DNA of 64,000 nt from Hysterium pulicare CBS 123377. Taxonomy: Eukaryota > Ascomycota > Dothideomycetes > Hysteriales > Hysteriaceae. The notes below the pieces were generated by a model that worked only from the letters and a program-made list of their open reading frames with translations, did not search any database and was not told the DNA's origin. This document shows positions 11,441 to 22,380 of this stretch, one piece after another. Position numbers and translations under genes: made by a program. Each line of letters opens with the position of its first letter. Positions within the stretch are counted from its first letter, which is position 1. The stretch is from assembly GCA_000467715.1 (NCBI GenBank), contig AJFK01000162.1, positions 24,901 to 88,900 on the forward strand. The letters run 5' to 3'.

Positions 11441-11810
11441 TTGATGACGGGGCTTGGCCTCAACATGAAGACAGCTGGTTGCTCTACCTTGTTCGTCGAG
11501 ATGGGGCTTACAAAAAGAACGCATTTCCGAAGGTATTCAGACTCGATCACCAAAAAAAAAGCCTAAACTGCTATCATTAGTACCTAAAGCGAACAAATTA
11601 TGTGGGGGTCACCCCAGAAGAAGACAACCAAACGCAGCGTTCAGTCACTGGCTGTAAATGATCGGCAGACGTTGCTACTAAGCTGAACGGGTGCGGTGAC
11701 ACCTAAGCCGGGAACTGATGGTACTGTTCACGGGAACTTGACAATCAGTAACCAGTCACATACAGACAACGAATTAGACGATGCGTAGATATCATCAGCC
11801 AAGTAGATTG
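11441..11810 (+). pseudogene. decayed partial copy of the Myb region of the upstream gene
   Basis: The stretch aligns by eye with 10,380-10,780 of the fusion gene in the same orientation and order. Examples are the shared cagactcgatcaccaaaa at 10476 and 11538, tggttgct followed three bases later by accttgttcgtcg, and ggtac.gttcacggga. It covers both SANT repeats and the start of the acidic patch, but carries many stops, indels and an A9 run. Substitutions go in both directions and include transversions, so repeat-induced point mutation alone does not explain them. Resemblance fades after about 11,810. Confidence 0.85.
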
Positions 11811-12053
11811 GTAGAAATGGACAACTACAGCCAGCTACGGCCTCGGTATCGGCTGCTATAAGGTTACGATCAAACTTCTAGTACAGGGCTATCGTGGCTA
11901 AACGTACGCGTCGCCCGTATTCCCTAACTAGAATGTTGAGTCATAGCATCTAGGCATCGACATTACATATCTTATCAAAACTAGGCTACAGGTCTCGGAC
12001 GTAACACAATTCCAGCCGACTCACCCTACCAAGAGAGCAGTTTGCCTCACTAA

Positions 12054-12476
12054 GTGGAAGTTCAAGACAGTTCCCCACCAAAGCAATTCACTACTCGCAG
12101 CAATGGCAGTTCCTACCTTCACATCCGCTCCAGAAACCTCCTCAAGTATGTCGCTCAAGCCCACTTACATCATCAGACCCTTAACGAACCCCCAGCCATC
12201 TACCCGACTTTCACAAAACGTCTCCCCTCCGGAGATGCGGAGTTCCCCGTCCGTATCATGTGGCAAAACCTCGAATCCGAGAGTTCCTTCAACGGTTTCC
12301 AAAAGATGTCCGAGGAACCTATCGAACGCGTCCTGATCGATTTTGCCGAAGCGCTGAAGACAGGCTTGATCGATGAGGTTGTAAGCGTGCAGGCTAGTAG
12401 GCACTTGTTTTGCGTTACTGTTGTTTGTGAAAAGGATTGGGAGGAGGTTGAAGAGGCCATTTTCAGAGTGCTGTGA
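12054..12476 (+). CDS. uncharacterised ORF or gene fragment
   Basis: A 140-codon open frame ends at 12476. Its composition looks protein-like (a VRIMWQNLE stretch and an amphipathic EEPIERVLIDFAEALK helix), but I recognise no family. The frame begins with GTG, and its first ATG lies about 68 codons in, so as it stands it lacks a credible start. It may be the last exon of a gene whose 5' part decayed along with the Myb relic just upstream. Confidence 0.3.
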   Translation: MEVQDSSPPKQFTTRSNGSSYLHIRSRNLLKYVAQAHLHHQTLNEPPAIYPTFTKRLPSGDAEFPVRIMWQNLESESSFNGFQKMSEEPIERVLIDFAEALKTGLIDEVVSVQASRHLFCVTVVCEKDWEEVEEAIFRVL

Positions 12477-13273
12477 ATGAGTGAAGCTTCGAAGAGGGGG
12501 GGACGGAATGACGAGGTTGCGTTGACGAATAAGAGAGTGCGAGACGTGAGGTCAGAGCTGCAAATCATTCGTTCACGAAGGTGGTTGTTGCAAGGCTAAG
12601 GCATACTGAGTAATGAGAAGTCATATTATCAACAAATTCTATTCATCTTCTATCCCAGTTGCATCCTCCAAGTCAATATATCTTCTCCTTTCCCGAAAAG
12701 CTTCTGCAGGAACTGCGGAAAATGCGGAAATAGCCCCGCTCATTCACTGCTTTCACCCTCGCCAACAACGTGAATGCAGCCACTAGACCCATAACCGAAG
12801 CGCGCTAGTGCAGATCAGCCTCGCACCTCGAAACGCAGCAACTGCCCTCAGTAATCAACACTTTTTGATGCATTACCGGATTAGGAAGGAGTTTGGATTA
12901 TGCATGCTTCCCGCGGCCAGGAGTCAAAGTTTGCACCGCCCATGGCTTGGAGATATCTCGCATGCCAATCCGGTTCCCCAATATCCCATCTACTACCAAT
13001 CATCAGCCCAACAACGCTCGGTCCTCGCCAATGAATGGTGTTGGCCAGCACAGAGAGGCCTTGAGCGCATGCCAGCCCTCTATTTGCTGTCGCAACAGGC
13101 GAAGTTGGCATATGAGCCGCCATATCCATATCGGATTCATTCGGCAGGCTCACCAATGCTCTAAAACGAGAAAGTGATTGGTGGCTGTTCGCCTTCGTGT
13201 ATGCGATGATGCGCCTCGGGCACCGCCGCTACACTCTCTTCTAGAGGCTGGTTGAGTTACTCGGGTGAGCCCA
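12477..13273. other. intergenic, no gene recognised
   Basis: Short overlapping frames on both strands around 12,808-13,177 have no recognisable content. The stretch includes the 3' end of the DUF6601 gene. Confidence 0.5.
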
Positions 13274-14452
13274 TCAAGGTTGTCCTCTTCCTCTCTCCTC
13301 CTCTTTCACCTTCTTCACCCATTGTTTCTGGTTCTTATTCTTCCCCATGATTTCCACCGCTGCAATAACTATCCACCATATCAAGAACATAATCCCGAAG
13401 GCTACACTCCAACCAATAGCTTCCGTCCCAAACCAAGTGAAGAATTCCAACCCTCTCTTTAACCCTTTGTTTTCTGTCTCCCAAAGCTGCTTGGCTCCTA
13501 TTATGACCTGCATTGCGGAAAGCGCGACGGATAGTAAGGCGAAGATAAATAACACGGCGGGGAAGAAACGTTCGAAATAAGCGGAGTACCGTGACTCATA
13601 GCGATTCCGGTGCCAGCGTCGCAGGATGAAGAGGCTGTAGAAGTTCAGTGGGTCGAGAGGTATGAGACCGTAATGCCATCGCGGGCTCATTGCGCTGTGT
13701 GGGAGGGTGAAGAAGCCAGCTATAAATTGCGTAAAGCTCTCGAATGTGATGGAGGGATCGGAAGGAAGGAGATTGTGTTTTCGAGCGATGAGGAAGTCGG
13801 ACCGGCGCTGGATGAGGACGGAGTACGTCCAAAGGAAACCTAATGCTGTAGCAATCAACTTCTTCCTTTCTTGCTTTTCTTCTTCTGCTGCACCTCCTCC
13901 TATACTCTCATCCCCGGTAACGGTATCTAGAAGCCATTCCCAGTATGCGTAGGAGCACAGATATGCGGGAATTGGTTTTATGAATAGCAAATCCTCGGCC
14001 CAAATACAATGCATCCCAGGATCCTCTGTCACTTGGATCTTCCTCCCCAGGGTCAATTGCTCGGTCAAGGCTCCAACGTGCGGTGAGGGTTTTGTCCACC
14101 ATATTTTCGCATCTAATTTGTTCAGCGACGGTGTATCCAAATCTTCCAGGCTGTAGCTCAGGATGCAAGAGGAGTGGAGAGGTGTTCGAGGCGCGTCGGG
14201 CAGGGTTTGGTGTTTGCCGGAACTTTGAAGATAACGCGGTTGGAAGGGTGTTTGCGATTGAGATTTCTCGTCGTCAGTGTCGAATTTGGCATACGAAAGA
14301 TCATGACATAGCTCGTCGCATTTGTCAAAAAGTGGGGTGTTGGTCCAGGTCATGGTTGCGGACGTGGTAGTGCGAGAGATTGGTGAAACCTCGGTGGGTT
14401 GGGGACGATTGCTGAAAACTGGCAATTCCATGGCCAAGATTGCATCGTCCAT
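13274..14452 (-). CDS. DUF6601 family membrane protein
   Basis: A single exon of 392 residues starts at the ATG complementary to 14450-14452. The middle matches the fungal DUF6601 pattern: LGRKIQVTEDPGMHCIWAED near residue 135, FIKPIPAYL near 157, then ALGFLWTYSVLIQRRSDFLIA and the HNLLP block near 200-230. Two hydrophobic segments at about 296-320 and 343-367 should be membrane spans near the C-terminus, followed by a short Lys/Arg/Glu-rich tail. The first 60 or so residues are Ser/Thr/Pro-rich and probably disordered. The family has no known function; I infer an integral membrane protein with most of its mass on one side. The next gene upstream on the same strand ends about 500 bases away. 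Confidence 0.75.
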   Translation of the reverse strand: MDDAILAMELPVFSNRPQPTEVSPISRTTTSATMTWTNTPLFDKCDELCHDLSYAKFDTDDEKSQSQTPFQPRYLQSSGKHQTLPDAPRTPLHSSCILSYSLEDLDTPSLNKLDAKIWWTKPSPHVGALTEQLTLGRKIQVTEDPGMHCIWAEDLLFIKPIPAYLCSYAYWEWLLDTVTGDESIGGGAAEEEKQERKKLIATALGFLWTYSVLIQRRSDFLIARKHNLLPSDPSITFESFTQFIAGFFTLPHSAMSPRWHYGLIPLDPLNFYSLFILRRWHRNRYESRYSAYFERFFPAVLFIFALLSVALSAMQVIIGAKQLWETENKGLKRGLEFFTWFGTEAIGWSVAFGIMFLIWWIVIAAVEIMGKNKNQKQWVKKVKEEERGRGQP

Positions 14453-14946
14453 TCTTGCGAAGAACGGGGTTGTTGGAATAGTTCAGAGCCATAAGAGGGT
14501 TTTGTGGAGGCGACATGATCGTCCAGGTCAGAAGCATGATAGCACTTGCACACCATACTATTTCAGAGCTAGCTTGATGCTAAGCCACCACCACGACAGA
14601 TCGACCACATCCTTGACTACCTTGGAATGCATTCACTATCTATAAAAGACCATACTATGGGTTACTTGCGGAAGAGCCTAAAATCCAGATAGGGCCAATG
14701 CACGTGGAAGTTGAGCTCTTCGTGGGCTATTCACGTTCAAATGAGTTAAACACCAAATCGAAGACTCACATATATTGAAAATAAAATGCATAAAACTAAG
14801 CCGTATTTATAGAAATGGACGAAAGAAGAAGTTCGAGAACAAAAGGATCATCCCGAAGCTGTCTGAAGTAGGGCGCCAGATCCTTTAGAAGGATTGAAGT
14901 CGACATTCCCTACGCCTGTACGTAACTGGCAAAAGTTACCTCATTA
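14453..14946. other. intergenic
   Basis: This is the 5' flank of the DUF6601 gene and the 3' flank of the polytopic membrane protein gene, which runs on the same strand. No coding signal is seen. Confidence 0.55.
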
Positions 14947-17567
14947 TCATCCATATTCGCGATTCGGTCTGACCATCGAGGCTCCCGCTTTGGTGTCCTG
15001 AAATACTATCTCAAGATGATCATCCTGCACACTGATCTTGACGTTCTCTTCGAATATCTCACGCGTGATGATCCCCGCTCCTGTATTATCCAATATCTTC
15101 GAAGGGGCGGAATTCATAGCTAGAGCTACGACTTCCGGGGCAGTGTCCCAAGCGTTTGAAGTGTAACCTGTGCATGTTGAATAACCCAGGTGTAGGATCG
15201 CAATGAGGCAGTAGACTAAAAGCACCGCCATTGCCGCCTTCTGGGTAATGCCATGGTAGCTGTATGCATAGCCAGTCAAGGTGACGTGAGCAACCAAGGT
15301 CGTGACATCTGGTAGCTGGTCAGATGGAATGTCATATGCGTTGCCACCCCATCCCATATAGCGTTCAGGTAGGAACTCATTCATGAACTCGTCGGACCAA
15401 TCGTAGCCCGGATCCAGGACGTCGCTTCCCTTAGCCGTTCCGGCCATTGGGATGTCGTAGCTCGCCCGAGATATTCCATTCAGTACCATCTGCGTGATAA
15501 TAGTTTCCACAATTATCTCATTATATGCAGGATCCGGTGAACCCGAAGAGTTCCATAAACCAGCTGTCGTTGCCATTTGTGCGAAAATCGTGGTAGTATT
15601 CTCATTTCGCAGCCTAGGGTTCAAGTATTTGGCCCAAGCAGCTGACATATAGATCTTTGTGTAGTCGGTATTGATCGTCCCTGTATCGTGCCAATCCCCA
15701 GTGTCACTGTGTGCTATTTTGAACACCATTCTATTCGAGGACATCGAGGCCGGGATGTAACGACTGTCAATTGAACATGAGTAAGTAGCATCCTCTGCAT
15801 CTTCTGCATCGTTGTTGCTACCAGCAAATGTTGCTACGACTTGAAGGGTGCTATTAGTCTCATTGAGCGACTGTACGTCGTCGAACCAGATCAAATTCGG
15901 TTGGCTCCCAGAAGTGAGTGAAGAACGCGCTGCGTTGACAATCGGATCGTCGACGTGAGTAATGTTTGTGCATGAAAGCTTAGGAGAGTCGGAAGCTGAT
16001 CCCTTTGAAGCAAGGCTTTTCAAATCTGGAAACGAAAGTTGGAGATAATCAGGTTGAGATTGTGTCGAGTTATGGGACCATGTTTGACTTATACACCTCG
16101 TAAATACTGCGGGCTGTTGACTTACGACTGTGTAGGTAGCTTCCTGCCGAGACCGGAATCGTTTCTCCGGCTGGTAATTGGCAGCAGCATACATGTACCA
16201 ATGCCCAATTTCGACAATGCTGTCAGCGATTGCCACAATGGGCACCGTTGCCATGGTGTACGCGTTTGTCAGAGCCGGCCGTAAGGAGTCTACATCTGTC
16301 CTTCTAACAAGGTTCCGACAGCCCTTTGAGAGAATTTCCCGTCCAGTAGGATTTCTAAAGGAACATAATCCGCTGGTTTGAGCGTCCGGAGATAGGAGCA
16401 ATACCCTTTATCAATGATCTCCCATCCACCATGAGGGCACGAGAGATCACCAGTATCTTGGTCGCAATGTGCTAGGTTGTCTGAGCTATTCAAAGCTGTC
16501 GGAAATAGCTCGTGAGGCGTTGCATTGATGTAGTAAGTTGTTCCGCCTGCGGGCCAATCAATTAAGGCCGGCCTCATAAGCTGAGCAGTGGAAGGACCGA
16601 CGGAGACTCCAAGAAGGGTACATAAAACCAAAATGCCAATGAGTGTCCATTTCTTGTGTTTCCGAGTCCATTGGTAGTGTATCGTTCCGAGAAACTCCTG
16701 AGACCACAGAAAGCTGAGATCACTAAACTCAAGCCCGGCGAAGAGCGCACCGAAGGGCAGGCCTTCCCCAAACGTAACTTCACGGCGGATATAAGTAAAG
16801 AGAGCTGCAGTGATGGATGCTAACATCAGCAATTCATGAATTTTGGCCGCAAATTGTAAAGCTGCCAATTTCTGCGTATCTTCTCCGACATGACCCGTGA
16901 GTTCACCACCGATGTAAAACTGATGCCAATTGATATAGACCAGGCCGATGGCGGCTCCAACAGGAACGATGTGAATGATATTTCGAAGAAGCGCGTGGAC
17001 TTTAGAGTGGTAGATTGCGACCTTCAGAGGCTCCTTTGGTATCTCTTTCGGTATCTCCTTTTTGCGTTGACCGCGGCAACAACAGCACCAGCACCAGCAC
17101 CAATACAACAAAGAGATGGGACCATACAGCCGGAGGGTTCTGATGGCTGTTTGTAGATAAGGGATTATCCAGTTATATAGTCTCGTTCCGATGGACCTTT
17201 GAGAGGATTCGGTGGAGCATCCCTCTGTGGGAATCTCACGCTTAAACTCATGCTCTGGGTGTTTGATTAGGCTGCTAAGTGATTAGAACATGTGGAATGA
17301 TACGAGCTGACAGCAGCATTTTTCATCCGAATAAGGCCGGGAAGACAATACTTACTTGACGTTGTCGGAATGCCTTCCATTACTAGACACTGAACCCCAT
17401 GATTGTCGAGCCTCAGAAGGTACGCAATTCTCTTTAGTGACGTAACGACTACATGCGAACGAAGGGTTTGCAGGCCGCCCGGAGAAAAGCCCATCTCCAG
17501 ATGTCGGTACGAGCCTTCGAGAGAGCTTTGGAGGACGTGTAACTTCAGGGGTGATGGGGCTTGCCAT
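14947..17567 (-). CDS. 829-residue fungal polytopic membrane protein, function unknown
   Basis: Three exons (17567-17356, 17274-16405, 16354-14947) join in phase to 829 residues. The first exon encodes a Ser/Pro-rich cytoplasmic-type leader (MASPITPEVTRPPKLS). A Cys/Trp-rich stretch WCWCWCCCC follows near residue 130, possibly a lipidation site. Then come hydrophobic segments including NIIHIVPVGAAIGLVYIN, a block reading YIGGELTG...LQFAAKIHELLM, and FGEGLPFGALFAGLEF, all typical of a large uncharacterised ascomycete family. A long N-glycosylation-rich loop separates these from a last span (AAMAVLLVYCLIAILHLGY), followed by a conserved tail with NAWDTAPEVVALAMNS and LEIVF. The apparent frame change near 16,350-16,404 is solved by a 50-nt GT-AG intron, so the gene looks intact. 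No catalytic motif is recognised. Confidence 0.8.
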
Positions 17568-19101
17568 GAATCACTAAGTTAAATGAGATTTTCTGCGACT
17601 GGCGATTTATCGATATGAAAAAGTTTATCGACATAAAAGGGAGTCCGAGGTTGATCGTACATATATCAGCAATTTTAAGCCCCTTGTATCTCGTCGAGAG
17701 AAAGTAGTCGTGCCATTCTTGCTATGGTACACGAAGTGGCAATGATGTGCATGAAAGCTAACTTTAGACGCTGTCGTGATGACCAGAACTGGCGGAGCCT
17801 ATACTAGTAAAAGATTAATGAGGCAGTGAAGAACTAGGGACCTCATTGGAGTTATATCGTGGTGGATTGACTGGCGACAGCTAAACATAGATAGCCTTGT
17901 TCCCTCTGGTATCTCGAGTATGAAACGTACTAAATCAAAATCGTCAAACGCATATCGGTTCAGATGGACAAACGAGGCTCCAGTGACTTACACCCTTACT
18001 TTAATTCCCGTCTTAGTAAAACGTAGGTCTGCGAAACCTTAGTTAATCTGAACTCTTACGTGTCAATCATCACACTGTAGCTTTCGACGCTTCTTGCTAA
18101 ATCACCACTTTGACCACCATTTCTTAAACACCAAGCCATGGTGTCGTGTTGGGTGCTGGGGGGGAACACTTTTGAGAGACTTGTGGACAAGGTATGCGTG
18201 GAAGAGGAATGAGAATGCAACCAGCTGGAGGTGTCGTATGGGAACAATGACTGGTTCATCATAGATCGTGCTAGCAGGAAACTTAAGCCCCATATGCAAG
18301 CGTCCTAGCCTTCAGACTATCGATTTTGGGAAACGTATACAGTTGCTTAATATAGGACGAGAGAGATCACAAGCACCACGGCGATGATCCGAGGTTGCTG
18401 GTTTGGAAACCCATCCTCATCTCATCCCTGACAATCTTGCGAAAGTAGTGCATTATGTTTGTCTGATTCCTTACAATTTCCAGCTGAGCTTCTATGGTAC
18501 GGTTTCAAAGTTGATGGATTACTCACAACTGACTATACTAGTTCAAGGCGATTGTAAGTTACGTCTAGCCGACGAAATATACGGAGTACAGACATTAGCG
18601 GCTTTTGGAGAGCGATAATCAGGCGAAAGCCATGACCTACGAAATCATAAGCAGGTTTTGGGCATTCAACGGGTCGCGCAGCGGTGAACAAACATTGATG
18701 AATTGCTGTTACAACGAGCTGTTGTGTGATTTGGCGTTGTGGTCTTCGATGTTTCAGGCCACGGAAATAGCTCACAGCTCCGCAACCTTGGGAGCCGACA
18801 TTTCACCGGACACGTGATTCGACCAAAATTGTGAATGACGAGTTCATAGTAGTGGGAGAGGGGATGTTAGCAGCAGGGAAGTTTTCATAGAAAAGTGCAC
18901 TGATAGTTAACTAGTAGCTACTGCAAACTAGAATCCTATTTTACGCTTCTTCCACACTGCTCTTAGATGAGTATAGGACTGTGAGTCCATAGCGCAGCTG
19001 ATGATTGTACCGCGTGGCATCACCCTAAACTATGATACTAAGGTAAATGGTACAATAATGGGCCTCATCAAGATTTACCTTCAAGGGTGGCTTAGCTTTG
19101 T
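17568..19101. other. intergenic, no gene recognised
   Basis: About 1.5 kb contain only short unrelated frames. The right end is the 3' flank of the glycosyltransferase gene and the left end the promoter of the polytopic membrane protein. Confidence 0.5.
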
Positions 19102-20133
19102 CTACGCCTTTGAGAAGTACTGCTCCATCTTCTGTTTCTGTTCCCACCAAAGATTTCTTAGTTCCGGCGGCCCTGTACTCCAAAACTTCTCATGTAATGT
19201 GATCACATCTCCATTGACATCTCTATGGCTCGGCCAAGTAGCGCTCCATTTGTAGTGTATCTCCCTCCACGGCATAGGCCCATTCCTCCGGAACGCGTAG
19301 TTTAGCAGACTCTGTTCCATGGTATGAGGGTCGAAGCGACGGTAATGACCCATGACCGACAAGAAGTAGGAAAACAGTTCCGGTGAGGGAGCTGCTATCC
19401 AGAATCCAGCACTGAATACATCGGTTTGAAGGGGTGGGAAGGGGTGGTCGCGCTCGCCAGTTAGAGCGTTGTCGGATCTGGCAGCAAACATGTATTGTGC
19501 AGGCAGAGGAGCCTCATCTGCCCTTTTCTGTCGTCCGTATAGGGTATCCACGGGCCTTTGCACCTCTAGCTCGTCGAAAATATGATCTACTTTCCCTCTA
19601 ATGAGTGTGTCGGCGTCGATAAAAAGGATTCGATCGAACTCAGTCATCTCAAATAGACGCAGTTTCATAAATTGATCCTTCCATCTAGTAACTCCAGTCC
19701 TAATCCACCAATTCAGAGCGATATCCTTTGCCACTACCACTTGTGCCCCATCCGATTCCAATTGCTGTTTGGCTTCTTCGGAAAGGGCGGAGGTAGCCAA
19801 AACAATAAAGGAAACCGAGCCATTGCAGCGTGTATCAGGGGAATGTAGAAGCTGGTACGCAAGGATACGAGTGGCAATGTAATAGTAGTCGGTATCCAGA
19901 TCTTTGTGGCCTCCTGTCAGAAAGGTTGCGATGGCATAGTGAGAAGAATCAGACGTTTCGTTGATGAGTCCATTTGGGCTCTGTGCCGCGGGAATTCGTC
20001 CGGAAGGCAATAGGAGATAAAGGCAGAAAAGACTCAAAATGATGAGCAGAATCTTGGGCCGTGGGAAAAGAGATCTAGGACTATTCCTCGACTTCATCAT
20101 AGTTGAAAGTCTATAATCGATCTCGGACAACAT
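19102..20133 (-). CDS. GT8-type glycosyltransferase, type II membrane protein
   Basis: One exon. Starting at the first ATG (20133) it encodes 343 residues; the ATG pair at 20100 (MMKSRNSP) would give 332 and a shorter cytosolic tail. The open frame extends upstream to 20217 only through a GTG, so I do not use it. A single hydrophobic span (KILLIILSLFCLYLLLP) lies near residues 26-43, as in Golgi type II enzymes. The catalytic region has YAIATFLTGG, a KLRLFEMTEFDRILFIDADTL block with the DxD metal and nucleotide-sugar motif (DAD), TDVFSAGFWIAAPS, and a C-terminal TLHEKFW histidine. This pattern fits family GT8 (glycogenin-like; fungal members transfer GlcNAc or glucose in the secretory path). 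The donor and acceptor cannot be told from sequence. Confidence 0.86.
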   Translation of the reverse strand: MLSEIDYRLSTMMKSRNSPRSLFPRPKILLIILSLFCLYLLLPSGRIPAAQSPNGLINETSDSSHYAIATFLTGGHKDLDTDYYYIATRILAYQLLHSPDTRCNGSVSFIVLATSALSEEAKQQLESDGAQVVVAKDIALNWWIRTGVTRWKDQFMKLRLFEMTEFDRILFIDADTLIRGKVDHIFDELEVQRPVDTLYGRQKRADEAPLPAQYMFAARSDNALTGERDHPFPPLQTDVFSAGFWIAAPSPELFSYFLSVMGHYRRFDPHTMEQSLLNYAFRRNGPMPWREIHYKWSATWPSHRDVNGDVITLHEKFWSTGPPELRNLWWEQKQKMEQYFSKA

Positions 20134-22380
20134 TTGCTCGAGATTCAGCGATGCAGCCTGCGAGCTACTGCGGAACCCACATTGGAGGCGAACCGTAACG
20201 CTGGCGTTTGGTGTCACGTCGTACGAAATTGTGTAGCGTTAAAGGGTTTTAGAAAGACTCCTATCCCATAATTAGCTTTCAAGCAAAAGGGTCACTCAAG
20301 CAAGGCGCAATACCTCCAACTGGTTTCAATAATACCCAAAAATCCAAACTTCCTCCGTGAAAGTCTGTCAGTGAATCTTGAAGGCCAAAACCTCGGCCGG
20401 CATGGCACTATTTCCAGCTTTCAATTTGGCGTGACGCAGGCCTTAGGAGGATGCAAAACGCCTCGAAAAAATGACTCATATACATCTTGGCCCATTGAAC
20501 TATCCAAAGGCCAGTTTTAATCGGATATTATTACGGAATGAAACCTATTCATGTACTCCGTCGTTAGCCCCGAAAGCATCTTTCCCGGTTTGCCTAAATC
20601 ACATTCTGATCGGTCAAATCTCTTGATCGTTCACATGTGAGGCAAAACCTGACTTTGGAGGGTTGATGCGAAGTAAAGAATTTACATTGCTGGCATTCAC
20701 TGGAAGAATGAGTGGATCATCAAAAGGCAGTGAAGGCTAGCGTTGCAAAACCTAGTAATGAGACTGGGATCTGGCAATATTCACGTCAGCACTTATGAGA
20801 ACGAAAGCCTGGGAAGATATGAAGGAGTCTCTAGGCACCTGAACTCGAACTTGGTAAGTTGAGCTCCCGAAGGACATTTGCGTTCGACGAGACAACTCAT
20901 CAAGAGGAACTCTCAAAGAATTCCAAAGCATCTGGATGGATTGACACCTTGGAGCAAACCGGAACATAGAGGCATCTCGTATGGTTTGAAGCTACGAAAA
21001 CGATCCTTGGAGCTGTTGACGAAGCTGCAGAATACGGGCAGACATTTCGATAAGATCCTCGTTCTGAAGGAGGTTGTCTTCTCCGTAAGTAATTCGCTGA
21101 CCCGAAATTAACAGGATATCGAATAACTTACCATGGAGAAAATCAAAGACATTATTTCACTCTTCCGAACCAACTACGTCGACTACGTAGTAGCAGGTTC
21201 CTTGAATATCTCGAAACCTCCAGACTTCTACGCCGCCTTCGCCCTTCGAGATGATACTAGGAGCATTTGATGCCAGTTTGGCCATACTTCCGATCGCCGG
21301 TATCACGAGCAGCGAAAGTAGGTGTACCAGTGCCTGCAGCGAGCTGCTGGAACAGTATGGGTATGTAGAGTACCTGTGCTGTCCTCAAAATGGAAACCTT
21401 ACGGCTAACTAAGATCAGTTGTCATAAATGCTGCATCTTCATACAACTCCGCGATTGGAAGTGCCTTTGCATTTCCGTGGTATTCCAGATAGCCTTACAT
21501 CTTCGTATCTAGAGACTTCGGAATGCTGCTTCAGTTATGTCGACAGCCTTTGTCGTAGGGTAAAGAAGTATGGTTGAATCCGAACTTGTGCGTAGCATAC
21601 GAATTATTGGTTTTTTTCATATGACATCCTTCCCGGTTTGTGGGTGAGGCTTAACTCGTTTGACCGCTGGAAAGTCCACAAGGTAAAAGCGACGAACTCG
21701 GCATCTTTTGCTTGCCCAATGGAGTGCGAGTTCTGGTGTCTAACGGGTGGGCACATTTTTGAGGCTGAAGAGTGAAGCTGGCTCAGTCCACGTCCAAATA
21801 GCTATCGTCACCCGTGGTTTAGCGTCCCTTGCATAAATAACGCTAGTCCAAACTAGGGCCCGTTCTATCACCCTTCACACTATTTTGCACAAGCAATCAT
21901 TCATCTGCTATCTCTTTTGACTTATGGTTTATGTACAAGAAATTCGAATTAGACCACCATCGATACTGGCGTACCAACACAGCGATAGCTCTTGGCGTTT
22001 CACGTCATACTCCCCAAGCATGAGTTGTACTATCCGCATCATCGTTTATACACAACTCGTGACCCTTCACTTGTCAAGGAGAGGTACCACTGTCCCAGAG
22101 ATTCATGTACATGTAGCTGTCAAGGGCGTGACACAGTGGTTTGATTTATACCCGCTCACTAATTATGAAATACATCTAAGTAGATATATATAACATAAGA
22201 AAAAGAATTATATACTTTTAAGAAAGACGTATCCCTCCCGCCCGAACTCCATATAAACAATTTCCCCACTTAACCCATTTCCCGCCAAAAAAGTAGAAGT
22301 ACTTTCGCCCCACCAAACCCTTCTCTATTCACACAAAATCCAAGGATCTCCAAACCACCCTCCCAGTCCCCTTCCCACGC
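20134..22380. other. intergenic, possible coding traces near 20.9-21.3 kb
   Basis: No intact gene is seen. Between about 20,875 and 21,260 on the plus strand some short frames look protein-like (WFEATKTILGAVDEAAEYG and MEKIKDIISLF), faintly like the N-terminal helices of fungal NACHT proteins, but stops interrupt all of them. The last 200 bases before 22,381 are AT-rich and form the 3' flank of Csf1. Confidence 0.4.

Noticed and set aside
11441-11810. RIP as the cause of Myb copy decay
   Set aside because: The visible differences from the parent include transversions, indels and transitions in both directions, not the one-sided C-to-T pattern.
16290-16404. Apparent frameshift in the 829-residue membrane protein
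   Set aside because: A 50-nt GT-AG intron at 16404-16355 restores the frame, and the three exons then sum to exactly 830 codons.
20134-20217. Upstream extension of the glycosyltransferase frame
   Set aside because: It starts with GTG; the first ATG at 20133 or the pair at 20100 gives a normal type II membrane protein.
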